A stretch of 64,000 nt of DNA from Ensifer adhaerens (GCF_001270265.1 NZ_LGAP01000012.1:62001-126000), one strand, 5' to 3'; numbered from the stretch's first letter, positions 8,088 to 16,133 are shown. Program-made: numbers and translations. The notes: a model not told the origin generated them from the letters alone.

Positions 8088-9437
8088 ATGTTCAACAGAA
8101 GACAAATACTCGGCGCAAGCGCCGCGCTCGTTTCGACCGCCGCCTGGGCAAAAACCTCGAACATGGGGCTCCCCGAAGCTGCCGTCATGGAAACGGCAGA
8201 GACCCAAACACCTGTCCGGCCCAGCTCAGGGCCAGACTATACGCCAGTCGTCACACTTAATGGTTGGACGCTGCCGCACCGGATGAACAATGGTGTCAAG
8301 GAGTTCCACCTGGTCGCCGAACCGGTGGAACGGGAAATGGCAGACGGCATGACCGCCTACCTTTGGGGTTACAACGGCCAATCGCCTGGCCCCACGATCG
8401 AGGCCGTCGAAGGCGACCGGGTCCGTATCTTCGTCACCAACAAACTGCCGGAGCACACCACCATCCATTGGCACGGCATGATCCTTCCGTCGGGTATGGA
8501 CGGCGTTGGCGGCCTGTCGCAACCACACATCCCGGTTGGCAAGACCTTCGTCTACGAGTTCGATCTCGTGAAGTCCGGGACCTTTATGTACCACCCGCAC
8601 TCCGACGAAATGGTTCAGATGGCGATGGGCATGATGGGCTTCTTCGTCATTCATCCGAAGGACCCGAAGTTCATGCCGGTCGATCGGGACTTCGTGTTCC
8701 TGCTCAACGCCTATGACATCGACCCCGGCTCATACGTTCCGCGCATTATGGAAATGACGGATTTCAACATGTGGTGCTGGAACAGCCGCATCTTCCCCGA
8801 CATCAGTCCACTTGTTGTTTCAAAGAACGATCGGGTGCGGGTGCGGGTCGGCAACCTCACCATGACCAACCACCCAATTCACATGCACGGCTACGATTTC
8901 GAGGTGACCTGCACGGACGGCGGCTGGGTCCGCCCCGAGGCGCGTTGGCCGGAAGTCTCGATCGACATTCCCGTCGGTGCCATGCGGGCCTACGAGTTCG
9001 ATGCCAAATACGTCGGTGACTGGGCGATCCACTGCCACAAGTCGCACCACACGATGAATGCGATGGGCCACGATATCCCGACCTTCATCGGTGTCGATAA
9101 GAAAGAAGTCGCCGAGAAGATCAGAAAGCTCCGCCCTGAGTACATGCCGATGGGCACCGCAGGCATGGCCGACATGGGCGAAATGGAAATGCCGCTTCCC
9201 GACAACACCATCCCGATGATGACCGGCTGGGGGCCGCATGGTCCGATCGAGATGGGCGGCATGTTTTCCGTTGTCAAAGTCCGCGAAGGGATCAACGCGG
9301 ACGATTACTCCGATCCTGGTTGGTACGAAAACCCACCCGGAACCCAGGCCTGGGAGTGGACGGGCGATCTTCCCGACACGACCAAGGCCAAAGACGCGAA
9401 GACCCAGATCACACCGAAGCATAAGAACCACGGGTGA
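8088..9437 (+). CDS. Tat-exported multicopper oxidase (copper resistance)
   Basis: I use the ATG at 8088, which has GAGAGAGG upstream; the frame is open slightly further. The N-terminus (MFNRRQILGASAALVSTAAWA) is a twin-arginine-like signal. All four copper motifs are visible: HWHGM, HPHSDE, HPIHMHG and HCHKSHHTMNAM. A periplasmic three-domain laccase-like oxidase of about 450 residues therefore seems intact. Methionine-rich segments (MGTAGMADMGEMEMP) lie near the C-terminus. The family oxidises Cu(I) to the less toxic Cu(II). It sits between a TolC-type gene and a cupredoxin gene in one operon, which agrees with periplasmic copper detoxification. Confidence 0.93.
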   Translation: MFNRRQILGASAALVSTAAWAKTSNMGLPEAAVMETAETQTPVRPSSGPDYTPVVTLNGWTLPHRMNNGVKEFHLVAEPVEREMADGMTAYLWGYNGQSPGPTIEAVEGDRVRIFVTNKLPEHTTIHWHGMILPSGMDGVGGLSQPHIPVGKTFVYEFDLVKSGTFMYHPHSDEMVQMAMGMMGFFVIHPKDPKFMPVDRDFVFLLNAYDIDPGSYVPRIMEMTDFNMWCWNSRIFPDISPLVVSKNDRVRVRVGNLTMTNHPIHMHGYDFEVTCTDGGWVRPEARWPEVSIDIPVGAMRAYEFDAKYVGDWAIHCHKSHHTMNAMGHDIPTFIGVDKKEVAEKIRKLRPEYMPMGTAGMADMGEMEMPLPDNTIPMMTGWGPHGPIEMGGMFSVVKVREGINADDYSDPGWYENPPGTQAWEWTGDLPDTTKAKDAKTQITPKHKNHG

Positions 9438-9476
9438 TCCCGCATGCCGAACTCCAATCAAACGAAGGAATACACC

Positions 9477-9956
9477 ATGAAAGCTGCAATTTTCGGAATG
9501 CTCATTGCTGCCCTCGGCTCCCCGGCATTGGCCTCGGGCTCGCATGCGGGCGGACACGGTGAGGCGATGGCTGTCGGCGAGCCAGGCGTTAAGGCGAAGG
9601 CCACGCAGACGATCCGTGTCACCATGAAGGAGACCGACGACGGCAAGATGATCTTTACGCCATCTACCTTCAAGGTTCGGAAGGGGCAGACTGTCCGGTT
9701 CGCCATTCAGAACGCTGGCGAACTCGATCATGAATTCGTGCTCGATCAGGAAGACAAGATCATGGAGCACAAAGCCGTGATGGAGAAATTTCCGGACATG
9801 GAACACGACGATCCGAACGCCATCCGACTTGCTGCAGGAAAGTCGGGCGAAATCATCTGGAAGTTCACGAATGACGGCACGTTCAAGATCGCGTGCCTGG
9901 TACCCGGCCACTACGACGCCGGGATGCACGGCGACGTTAGTGTCGCGGCCAAGTAA
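9477..9956 (+). CDS. Cupredoxin-domain periplasmic copper protein
   Basis: The start at 9477 follows a GAAGGA ribosome site; the frame is open 11 codons earlier. The 159-residue product has a signal peptide (MKAAIFGMLIAALGSPALA), a His-rich linker and a cupredoxin domain. The expected type 1 copper ligands are visible as ELDHEF (His) and CLVPGHYDAGM (Cys, His, Met). It resembles the plastocyanin-like proteins found behind multicopper oxidase genes in metal-resistance operons, which bind copper or pass electrons in the periplasm. It is 39 bp downstream of the oxidase and 23 bp upstream of a CusF-like gene. Confidence 0.9.
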   Translation: MKAAIFGMLIAALGSPALASGSHAGGHGEAMAVGEPGVKAKATQTIRVTMKETDDGKMIFTPSTFKVRKGQTVRFAIQNAGELDHEFVLDQEDKIMEHKAVMEKFPDMEHDDPNAIRLAAGKSGEIIWKFTNDGTFKIACLVPGHYDAGMHGDVSVAAK

Positions 9957-9979
9957 TCAAGTTTGAAAGGAACTAAACA

Positions 9980-10264
9980 ATGAGAACGATCATCAAAATT
10001 GCGCTGGCCTCCGCGCTCGCCCTTGGTACTGCATACGGGGCATTCGCGGCGGAGTTCACCAAAGGAACTGTTAAGAAACTGGACGTGAAGGCGAAAAAAG
10101 TCACGCTCATTCATGAAGAACTGAAAGATCTTGAAATGCCAGCGATGACGATGGTCTTCCGCGTCCAGGACGACACGCTGATGGACAAGCTCAAGGAAGG
10201 TGCGAGCGTTGAGTTCATCGCCGAGCGCGTTAACGGAAAGCTGACCGTCACACAGGTCAAGTAA
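9980..10264 (+). CDS. CusF-like periplasmic copper-binding protein
   Basis: This 94-residue protein has a signal peptide (IALASALALGTAYGAFA) and a small beta-barrel domain with LIHEELKDLEMPAMTMVF. In E. coli CusF the Cu(I)/Ag(I) site is His-Met-Met with a nearby Trp in a WPEMTM motif. Here the His and both Met are kept but the Trp position reads Met (EMPAMTM), so the cation-pi contact of CusF would be missing. It is the last gene of the copper operon and is followed by a hairpin at 10278-10301. A metallochaperone role is inferred from the family. Confidence 0.87.
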   Translation: MRTIIKIALASALALGTAYGAFAAEFTKGTVKKLDVKAKKVTLIHEELKDLEMPAMTMVFRVQDDTLMDKLKEGASVEFIAERVNGKLTVTQVK

Positions 10265-10277
10265 CCAACAAATGAGG

Positions 10278-10306
10278 GCGCGGCCTCCAGTTTGACCGCG
10301 CTTTCT
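10278..10306 (+). terminator. Probable terminator after the copper operon
   Basis: Arms GCGCGG (10278-10283) and CCGCGC (10296-10301) can pair around a 12-base loop, and the 3' side is followed by tttctt. The stem is short, so termination may be partial. It lies 14 bp past the stop of the CusF-like gene. Confidence 0.5.
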
Positions 10307-10382
10307 TCCTCATGGCAGCGAGAGCAAGCGGACTCGGCTGACCGTGAAGTTGCGAAACCGATCCGTTCGTTCAGAGAAGAAC

Positions 10383-11738
10383 ATGACGTCCTCACTCAGC
10401 GCTGACTGGGACTTCGAGCGGGAAATCCGTTCAATCCTTCTGCGGTTCGTCGCCTTCACCATCCTTCTCGCCAATCTCTTGCTAGGCGGCGACGAAGGGG
10501 CCGAAGGCACACATTTAGCGGTCGTCATTTGCTATTTGGTCATCAGCATCGCATCTGTGGCGAGTGCCCGCTTCCTGCCGGGCCGGTCCTGGCTGAAAAC
10601 GCTGTTTGTCGTTCTGGACGCGCCGCTGGTCGCGTTGCTCCTCTACGCTCATATTCTTGGTGGCCCAGTTACCGAGAACCACAACGTGACCACGACCAGC
10701 CTCGTGGTCGCATTTATTCTCCTCAATCACGTTGGTCTGAAGCTTGACCGTCGGCTGGTCCTTGTCTTTTCCTGCATCGTCCTTGTTGCCTGGATCGGGA
10801 TGCTGGCAGTTACCGCAGCCAGACACCACACGGCGGACGCAGTTTCGTTTGTCGCTTCCTTTTTCAATCAGGACCTGGGTTTGACGGTGAGCTATGGCTT
10901 CACCGCCTTTGCAATCTATCTGCTTGCCAAAGATCACGACCGAACGCGGAAGGAGGCTCTGTTGGCAGACAGGCGACGTCTCAATCTTTCGCGATTCTTC
11001 TCACCGCTTGTCGTCGCCGACCTTCAGGAAGGAAGCTCGGCCCTCGAACTCGAACGTCGCAATGCTGTGATCATGTTTGTCGATCTGCGTGACTTCACCA
11101 GTTTTGCCGAGACGGCCCCCGCCCGCGAATTGGCGACAGTGCTGGCGCAATACCGCCATCTGGTTTCCGGAACCATTTTCGCGCACGGCGGGACAGTTGA
11201 CAAATTTATCGGCGATGGCGTCATGGCGGTGTTCGGCCAACCTACACCAATGGAAGATGACGCGGATCGGGCACTCGCGTGCGCTCTCGACCTCGTCGAT
11301 GCGTTGAGCGATTGGAAGCACCAGAGTCGAGTAGACGGCCATCCTGCCCTCAACGCGGGCATAGGATTGCACTATGGCACCGTCGTCGGCGGCGTCCTGG
11401 ACAGTGGATGCCATAGCGAATTCACAGTCATAGGGGACGCGGTAAATGTCGCGCAGCGTCTTGAGGCGCTTACGAAGGCTTTAAATTCTCCACTTGTGAT
11501 CTCGTCGGCGCTGGTCAACCAGTTGCGTAAACCTGTTCCTCCGGCGCTTTGGATGGCACAGAGTGAAGTGGCGCTTCCTGGACGGCGGTTGCCGATTGAT
11601 ATCTGGTATTTGCAGCACGAAGCGCGTCGCACTGTCCCCTCGGAAGAAACCTACGAGACAGGTGGTGTGCAGACGGCCCTCCAGAGATCGTCCTTCCAAT
11701 CCGCGCCATTTGCAGCGCCGGACGTCGGGATCGGATAA
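10383..11738 (+). CDS. Membrane class III adenylate/guanylate cyclase
   Basis: I prefer the ATG at 10383, which has GAGAAG upstream, over a GTG 39 bases earlier. The 451-residue product has six membrane helices in its first half (for example FTILLANLLL, LFVVLDAPLVALLLYA). A class III cyclase catalytic domain follows: VIMFVDLRDFTSFAET (first metal Asp), TVDKFIGDGVMAVFG (second metal Asp) and EFTVIGDAVNVAQRLEAL. The domain order matches the many rhizobial 6TM adenylate cyclases that make cAMP. It may supply the ligand for a Crp-family regulator such as that at 14254, but this is inference. Its last 88 bp overlap the convergent gene on the other strand. Confidence 0.88.
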   Translation: MTSSLSADWDFEREIRSILLRFVAFTILLANLLLGGDEGAEGTHLAVVICYLVISIASVASARFLPGRSWLKTLFVVLDAPLVALLLYAHILGGPVTENHNVTTTSLVVAFILLNHVGLKLDRRLVLVFSCIVLVAWIGMLAVTAARHHTADAVSFVASFFNQDLGLTVSYGFTAFAIYLLAKDHDRTRKEALLADRRRLNLSRFFSPLVVADLQEGSSALELERRNAVIMFVDLRDFTSFAETAPARELATVLAQYRHLVSGTIFAHGGTVDKFIGDGVMAVFGQPTPMEDDADRALACALDLVDALSDWKHQSRVDGHPALNAGIGLHYGTVVGGVLDSGCHSEFTVIGDAVNVAQRLEALTKALNSPLVISSALVNQLRKPVPPALWMAQSEVALPGRRLPIDIWYLQHEARRTVPSEETYETGGVQTALQRSSFQSAPFAAPDVGIG

Positions 11739-12028
11739 TCTATGCCTCTCACGTGGACCCTGGCAGGCTCACCGCATTTGACCAGCGCCTTATGTTTGCC
11801 CGGGTCTCGATAGCTAGCCCCGGTTGCCGGATGCGTCTGCGAGAGCGATATGGTGACGTCGTAGTCATAGCCCACGCGCCCGGCAACGCCATTGGTGACG
11901 AGACTGAGGCTGACGATCGTATCGTCGTTAAAGTGAGCCGTATGGAAAATGACGGGTTCGGTGGCCATCACCAGCGAACAGCCAAGCATTGCGACTGCAA
12001 AGGTGAGCACAAGACAACGCATTCCCAC
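11651..12028 (-). CDS. Secreted hypothetical protein with a Cys pair
   Basis: This 125-residue protein has a clear export signal (VLTFAVAMLGCSLVMA) that could be read as a signal peptide or a weak lipobox. The mature part has few charges and two cysteines (ALVKCGEP and AVCTPP) that could form a disulfide. Its 3' end overlaps the cyclase gene tail-to-tail by 88 bp. The signal peptide and protein-like composition argue that it is real despite the overlap. No family is recognised. Confidence 0.55.
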   Translation of the reverse strand: MGMRCLVLTFAVAMLGCSLVMATEPVIFHTAHFNDDTIVSLSLVTNGVAGRVGYDYDVTISLSQTHPATGASYRDPGKHKALVKCGEPARVHVRGIDYPIPTSGAANGADWKDDLWRAVCTPPVS

Positions 12029-12280
12029 CTCCCATGGTTCAGCGAAGGCAGCATGATAACACCTCCGTGGCGGCAGGGTATTGGAGTTTTTGCAGGGTAC
12101 TATTCAGTACGTGCCAAACGTAATGTCGCGATGGTTGGATGAAGCCGGGCGGCGAACTGTCCCCTCGAGAGTTGCGACACGTCAGAGTTTACGAAAAATT
12201 TAGCTTAATTTTATCGATCTCAATCTGCCTATTTCGGTCTGAACAAAGAAGGCTAAAACTTTCATTAACACGTCCCTGAC
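12029..12280. promoter_or_regulatory. AT-rich divergent promoter region
   Basis: This 252-bp gap between the secreted protein gene and the acyltransferase gene is clearly AT-rich in its right half (12190-12260). A small dyad, ACACGT (12268-12273) and ACGTGT (12279-12284), overlaps the GTG start at 12281. It could be an operator or chance. Confidence 0.35.
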
Positions 12281-13534
12281 GTGTCCCAAACCCATCAGAC
12301 ACAGCCGTGGATCGTCGCAATGAATGCTATTGCCCATTCGGATTCTGCCTATTTTCCGTCAGCGCGAAGTTTCTCCTCTGAGAAGATAGAGAAGGTGCAA
12401 TCCAGGGCGGTCGGCCCTGATGTTCTCCGATCGCTGGCGATCCTTCTCGTTATGCTGGTGCATCTGCCCGTCGAGGCGACGCCGGCCACGCTAGTTGGTG
12501 TCCGTACCTATGCGTGGCTAGGAGTCGACATTTTCTTTGTTCTGAGCGGGTTCCTGATCGGAACTCAGCTCTTCAAGGAGGTCTCGCGCACCGGAAGTGT
12601 AGACCTCAAATCCTTCTATCTCCGCCGCGCCTTCCGCATCTTCCCGGCGTTCTTCGTTGTTCTTGGTCTCTATGCGATTTTCCCCGTGCTTCGGGACGCC
12701 CCGACGATGCAATCGTTCTTGAGCTTTGCGACCTTCACTGTGAACTTCGACTTTGACCCGCGCGTAGGCCGAGCCTTTTCGCAGGCATGGTCGCTTTGTG
12801 TCGAGGAGCATTTCTACCTGGTTCTGCCGCTACTCGTCTTGCTCTTGCATCGTCGGATCAGCACGGGTTGGATGCTTCTCCTTACAGGTTCGATATTAAT
12901 TGCCGGACTGGTTCTGCGCTACACGATCTGGGAGAGCCAGGTTGGGGTCCTGGTCGATGCTGGCAAACTGAGAGAGGCCTTCGCCGTCTATCTGAGAGAT
13001 GTCTACTATCCGACATACACGCGCCTGGATGGCCTGATGTTCGGCGTGATCCTTGCCGCGGCGCGGTTCTTCAAGCCCGAGCTCTACAAGCGTTACGCAC
13101 CTCCGCGCGTTGCCCTGCCCGTCGGTGTTGCTCTCGTCGTAGCCGCGCTTGTGCTGTTCTCTATTCGCGGGCCGCTTGCGGGCACAAATCTGTTTCTTGT
13201 CTTTCAGGCGCAGCTTGGTACGGTTGCCGGATTCCCGCTAATCTCGATCGGTATCGCTCTTATTCTCGGCGCTATGCTCGACCTTGAGCAGGTCATGAGA
13301 CGGTGGCCGGTTCCAGGTGCCGTGATCGTCGCCACCTTGTCGTACAGCCTGTATCTGACCCACAAGTCGGTCTTCCATGTCGCCAGGCTTGTCTTCGGGG
13401 AAGAGAACCTTCAGGGCGGTTTCGGCTTCATGGTTTATCTGGTGACCAGCTTTGCGGCGGCAACCGTGCTCTGGTTCTGCGTGGAGAGGTCTTTCCTCTT
13501 GCTCCGGGATCGTCTTCTCTCTCCGAGAAAATGA
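12281..13534 (+). CDS. Acyltransferase 3 family membrane protein (OafA/YrhL-like)
   Basis: This 417-residue protein begins with GTG; an ATG at 12320 is also possible and neither has a strong ribosome site. It has about ten membrane helices and the acyltransferase 3 signature: DVLRSLAILLVMLVHLP (catalytic-type His), DIFFVLSGFLIGTQLFKE, FYLRRAFRIFPAFFVV and QAWSLCVEEHFYLVLPLLV. Members transfer acetyl or other acyl groups to envelope polysaccharides, lipid A or peptidoglycan. It stands alone on this strand, preceded by a 250-bp AT-rich region. The substrate cannot be inferred. Confidence 0.88.
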   Translation: MSQTHQTQPWIVAMNAIAHSDSAYFPSARSFSSEKIEKVQSRAVGPDVLRSLAILLVMLVHLPVEATPATLVGVRTYAWLGVDIFFVLSGFLIGTQLFKEVSRTGSVDLKSFYLRRAFRIFPAFFVVLGLYAIFPVLRDAPTMQSFLSFATFTVNFDFDPRVGRAFSQAWSLCVEEHFYLVLPLLVLLLHRRISTGWMLLLTGSILIAGLVLRYTIWESQVGVLVDAGKLREAFAVYLRDVYYPTYTRLDGLMFGVILAAARFFKPELYKRYAPPRVALPVGVALVVAALVLFSIRGPLAGTNLFLVFQAQLGTVAGFPLISIGIALILGAMLDLEQVMRRWPVPGAVIVATLSYSLYLTHKSVFHVARLVFGEENLQGGFGFMVYLVTSFAAATVLWFCVERSFLLLRDRLLSPRK

Positions 13535-13640
13535 CCTGACTGTCAGCTTCAGCTTCACGCGAAGCTGACCTTGTCGTGCAACTCCACGATTTTCACGCCA
13601 AATGTTGGTGGCGAACAGAACTGAACGGAACTTTCGGTGC

Positions 13641-13665
13641 AAGGTCGGGCTCCAAGACCGACCTT
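13641..13665 (-). terminator. Hairpin downstream of the Spy-like gene
   Basis: Arms AAGGTCGGG (13641-13649) and CCGACCTT (13658-13665) can form a stem on either strand. It lies 27 bp past the stop of the minus-strand Spy-like gene and about 100 bp past the acyltransferase stop, so it may serve both. The T-tract is short. Confidence 0.4.
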
Positions 13666-13691
13666 TGCCTTCAGGGCGACACTGATCGCCT

Positions 13692-14210
13692 CTATTGCTC
13701 GTATCCCCGTAATTCATTGTACTGCTTGATCTGGCGCTCATCCAACACCCGGATCATCTCCAGATGCGCTGCGAGATGGATGTAGCGCAGGTTTGCCCGA
13801 CTCGTTTCGATCCCGTGAAGACGCTCTCTAAGATCGGGCAGGTCGATCGAGCGTGAACGAAAGCCGATGTCCAGCGCCAGTTCCGCGGCCACGAGCTTTC
13901 TCCCCTCGACGATGGCTTGGTGTTCCATCTTCTCGAATATGCCTTCAGCCAAGGCCTCCTGATCAGAAGTCAGCCCCAGCTCGCGCTTCATCTTCAGAAC
14001 ATGCGAAGGCCCCGGAATGCCGTTCAGTTCGGCCGCTTTCGCAAGCCCCCAGCCTTCTCCTTTCTCCAGTTTGGCGACGTCTTCGGAGGACAGACTTTTT
14101 ATTTCGCGCGTCTGCTGTCCGGCATAGGGCGAGCTGTGATCGTGTCCTCCCCCCGCGACGGCGGGCAAAGGCAGAAGGACGGCGAGAGATACAAAAAACA
14201 GGGATTTCAT
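13692..14210 (-). CDS. Spy/CpxP-like periplasmic heavy-metal-responsive protein
   Basis: The start at 14210 puts a good signal peptide first (MKSLFFVSLAVLLPLPAVA) and a His-containing GGGHDHSSPYAG next. The frame is open 35 codons further because it runs through a palindrome. The mature 150 residues are mostly amphipathic helix, with LKMKRELGLTSDQEALAE and an LIPR/LTxxQ-like ending RVLDERQIKQYNEL. This is the pattern of Spy/CpxP/CnrX-type periplasmic proteins. Members act as chaperones or metal sensors in the periplasm. It is divergent from a Crp/Fnr-type regulator gene with a perfect palindrome between them. Confidence 0.78.
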   Translation of the reverse strand: MKSLFFVSLAVLLPLPAVAGGGHDHSSPYAGQQTREIKSLSSEDVAKLEKGEGWGLAKAAELNGIPGPSHVLKMKRELGLTSDQEALAEGIFEKMEHQAIVEGRKLVAAELALDIGFRSRSIDLPDLRERLHGIETSRANLRYIHLAAHLEMIRVLDERQIKQYNELRGYEQ

Positions 14211-14253
14211 GGCGCACCAGTTGGCTGTTTGGGGAACATCAGCTTGCCAACCA

Positions 14254-14832
14254 ATGACCACTGGCGACATGATAGCTATCATGTCCGCGAAGATCATTAC
14301 CCACCTCCTTCCCAAGGCAGTCGCTCGAAAGTCCTTCGCAAAGCGCGAGCATCTGTTCCACGGAGGCGATCCGGTACGGGTTCTTTTCCTTGTCGCGAAT
14401 GGGTGCGTGCACCTCGTCCGCTACCAGGCGGACGGAAACCCGGCAATTTTGCAGCGAGCGACGTCGGAAACTATATTGGCCGAGGCGTCCCTGTTTTCGG
14501 AGCGGTATCATTGCGACGCCGTCGCGACGACGACCACGGAAGCGCTGCTTGTGCCCATTGGCGACGTTCGGTCGCTGCTCGAACACGACGCCGCCTTCGC
14601 GGCGGAATGGATGGCGCATCTATCGCGGGAGCTTCAAAGCGCCAGGAAGCGCGCCGAGATCGCGACCCTGAAAACGGTCGGAGCCCGCCTCAGTGCCTGG
14701 CTCGCCTGGAACGACGGTGAACTTCCTCCCAAAGGTCAGTGGCGGGGGGTGGCTGACGAAATCGGTGTCTCGGCGGAAGCGCTGTACAGGGAGATTTCGC
14801 GGCTCCGCCGAACGTCGTCCTGGGGACGGTAA
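14254..14832 (+). CDS. Crp/Fnr-family transcriptional regulator
   Basis: The start is uncertain: ATGs at 14254, 14269 and 14281 are all possible and none has a strong ribosome site. From 14254 the product is 192 residues. It has a cyclic-nucleotide-binding-like beta roll (HLFHGGDPVRVLFLVANGCV) followed by a long dimer helix and a winged helix ending GVADEIGVSAEALYREISRL. The N-terminal four-cysteine cluster of true FNR is absent, so it is not an iron-sulfur oxygen sensor of that class. The palindrome at 14266-14285 overlaps its 5' end, which suggests autoregulation and joint control of the divergent Spy-like gene. The effector is unknown. Confidence 0.85.
   Translation: MTTGDMIAIMSAKIITHLLPKAVARKSFAKREHLFHGGDPVRVLFLVANGCVHLVRYQADGNPAILQRATSETILAEASLFSERYHCDAVATTTTEALLVPIGDVRSLLEHDAAFAAEWMAHLSRELQSARKRAEIATLKTVGARLSAWLAWNDGELPPKGQWRGVADEIGVSAEALYREISRLRRTSSWGR
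14266..14285. promoter_or_regulatory. Perfect 20-bp palindrome with an FNR/Crp-like core
   Basis: The sequence gacatgatagctatcatgtc is identical on both strands. Its centre reads TGAT-AGCT-ATCA, which matches the inner part of the FNR consensus TTGAT-N4-ATCAA. It covers the possible start codons of the Crp/Fnr gene and lies 56 bp upstream of the divergent Spy-like gene. A binding site for the adjacent regulator is the simplest reading. Confidence 0.65.
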
Positions 14833-14909
14833 CACGAGGTTTCCCGCACCTGTCGTTCACCCATTGGGTCCTTACGCCTATAAAATGAATCTGCCGCTGG
14901 ATCCGGCTT

Positions 14910-15497
14910 CTAACTGTTCCTCGCAATCGCCCCGTCGAATGCGAGACGGCGGAACATCGCATCGATCCGCTCGGGCGGCATCTTGGCACCACCATCCAAC
15001 CACCAGGTCAGGACGGCCATGAAGGCACCGACGATGTATTGAACGACGAACTCTCTCGGCATGGCGTCCGACGAACTCGCGGCGGCAGGTTCGAGTTCGG
15101 CACGGACCAGCTCGGAGAGTATCTGGCGGATCGTGTCGAGCGCGACAGTGCCGCCACGGCTGCCCGCAAGCGCCCGATAGAGATCGAGATGATCACGGGC
15201 GTGTTCGAACATCGCAAGGCTGAAGCTCAATCTCCCTGTCCCCTGATCACCCGTGGCCGCGCGCGCCGCAGCCTCGACGCGTTGCCTGCGCAAGTGGCTC
15301 AGGCCGCTCTGCTTCAAATCATCTTTGCTCGTGAAGTGCAGATAGAATGTTGACCGGCCGACATTCGCGGCCTCGCAGATTTCGTCCACCGTGATCGAGC
15401 CGTAGCCCTTTTTCAGGATCAGGGAGATCAGGGCCTGATGCAGCGCTGCCCGGGTGCGAGCAACGCGACGATCGATTGTATGCTCGGTCGTTTTCAT
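14910..15497 (-). CDS. TetR-family transcriptional repressor
   Basis: I start at the ATG at 15497 (MKTTEHTIDRRVART); the frame is open 42 codons further but through the operator. The 195-residue product has a textbook TetR helix-turn-helix: ALISLILKKGYGSITVDEI then AANVGRSTFYLHFTSKDDL. A variable ligand domain of about 130 residues follows. The start is 70-100 bp from a near-perfect 32-bp inverted repeat, and two small membrane-protein genes are divergent from it. It probably represses those genes and itself. The inducer is unknown. Confidence 0.87.
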   Translation of the reverse strand: MKTTEHTIDRRVARTRAALHQALISLILKKGYGSITVDEICEAANVGRSTFYLHFTSKDDLKQSGLSHLRRQRVEAAARAATGDQGTGRLSFSLAMFEHARDHLDLYRALAGSRGGTVALDTIRQILSELVRAELEPAAASSSDAMPREFVVQYIVGAFMAVLTWWLDGGAKMPPERIDAMFRRLAFDGAIARNS

Positions 15498-15568
15498 CAC
15501 TGTTCCCGGACAAATCGGGGCGCCGTCCAGGATCGGGCATTCCCGGCCGCTTGTTCGTTGACATGAGT

Positions 15569-15600
15569 GAACATCGTGTCTGTTATCAGACACAATGTTC
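15569..15600. promoter_or_regulatory. 32-bp inverted repeat, likely TetR operator
   Basis: The left arm GAACATCGTGTCTG (15569-15582) and right arm CAGACACAATGTTC (15587-15600) are complementary except for one pair, around the 4-bp centre TTAT. A long dyad next to a TetR gene in a divergent promoter is typical of a TetR operator. A GTG/ATG-rich segment here also opens the small gene on the other strand, so I place that gene's start after the operator. Confidence 0.75.
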
Positions 15601-15648
15601 ATTTTGGCGATTGCGGAACTCAAGACAACAAGCGTCGATAAGTTGAAA

Positions 15649-15837
15649 ATGGCTGCCCAATCCCCCTACCCTGGCCCCCCACGCTGGGTAAAAATTGCCG
15701 GAACGATCCTCGGCCTGCTGATTCTGCTCGCCGCCGTTCTGATGGTATTCGGCATCGGAGGACCCCACGGACCTGGCCGCCACCTATCACCTGCTGATAC
15801 GGAGAGCCAGACGCCTCCGGCAGGTGACCCGCGATGA
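15649..15837 (+). CDS. Small single-helix membrane protein
   Basis: From the ATG at 15649 the product is 62 residues with one strong membrane helix (IAGTILGLLILLAAVLMVFG) and a His/Pro-rich periplasmic tail (GGPHGPGRHLSP). The frame is open 18 codons earlier, but that would place the start inside the operator. Its end overlaps the start of the next membrane gene by four bases, pointing to coupling. It is probably the first gene of the unit repressed by the divergent TetR protein. No family is recognised beyond short rhizobial membrane proteins of this shape. Confidence 0.55.
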   Translation: MAAQSPYPGPPRWVKIAGTILGLLILLAAVLMVFGIGGPHGPGRHLSPADTESQTPPAGDPR

Positions 15838-16133
15838 TGATGACGCCCCTCGTCCGCAAGGTCGCGCTCATCGCCACGTCAGTGGGCTCCCTTGGCGCGG
15901 TCGCAGGCTTCCTTGCGCTCGCGGTGGCGGGACTTGCCAGCGAGGATACTCAAACGATGACAAGCGTCTATGTCGCGATGGACGTGATCGCGCGTTCGGT
16001 CATCCTGCCTTTGATCTTCGCCTCGTTGATGACAGGACTCATCCAATCGCTGGGCACCACATGGGGCCTGTTCAGGCACTGTTGGGTCCTCGTCATCCAG
16101 AGGCGCCAATTTTATCCCATTCACTATCGATAG
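15834..16133 (+). pseudogene. Truncated small multi-helix membrane protein
   Basis: The 99-residue frame has an opening helix (VGSLGAVAGFLALAVAGLAS), a second (ARSVILPLIFASLMTGLIQS) and the motif LGTTWGLFRHCWVLV. Related rhizobial and actinobacterial proteins usually continue after this motif with at least one more helix (a stretch like KLLLT). Here the frame instead runs into IQRRQFYPIHYR and stops inside an inverted repeat at 16121-16153. I read this as a 3' truncation by deletion or insertion. It is coupled to the preceding gene. That the family continues further is from memory and should be checked. Confidence 0.55.

Noticed and set aside
8820-9929. Minus-strand frame of 369 codons opposite the multicopper oxidase and cupredoxin
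   Set aside because: The opposing strand carries all copper-ligand motifs; this frame is low in recognisable features.
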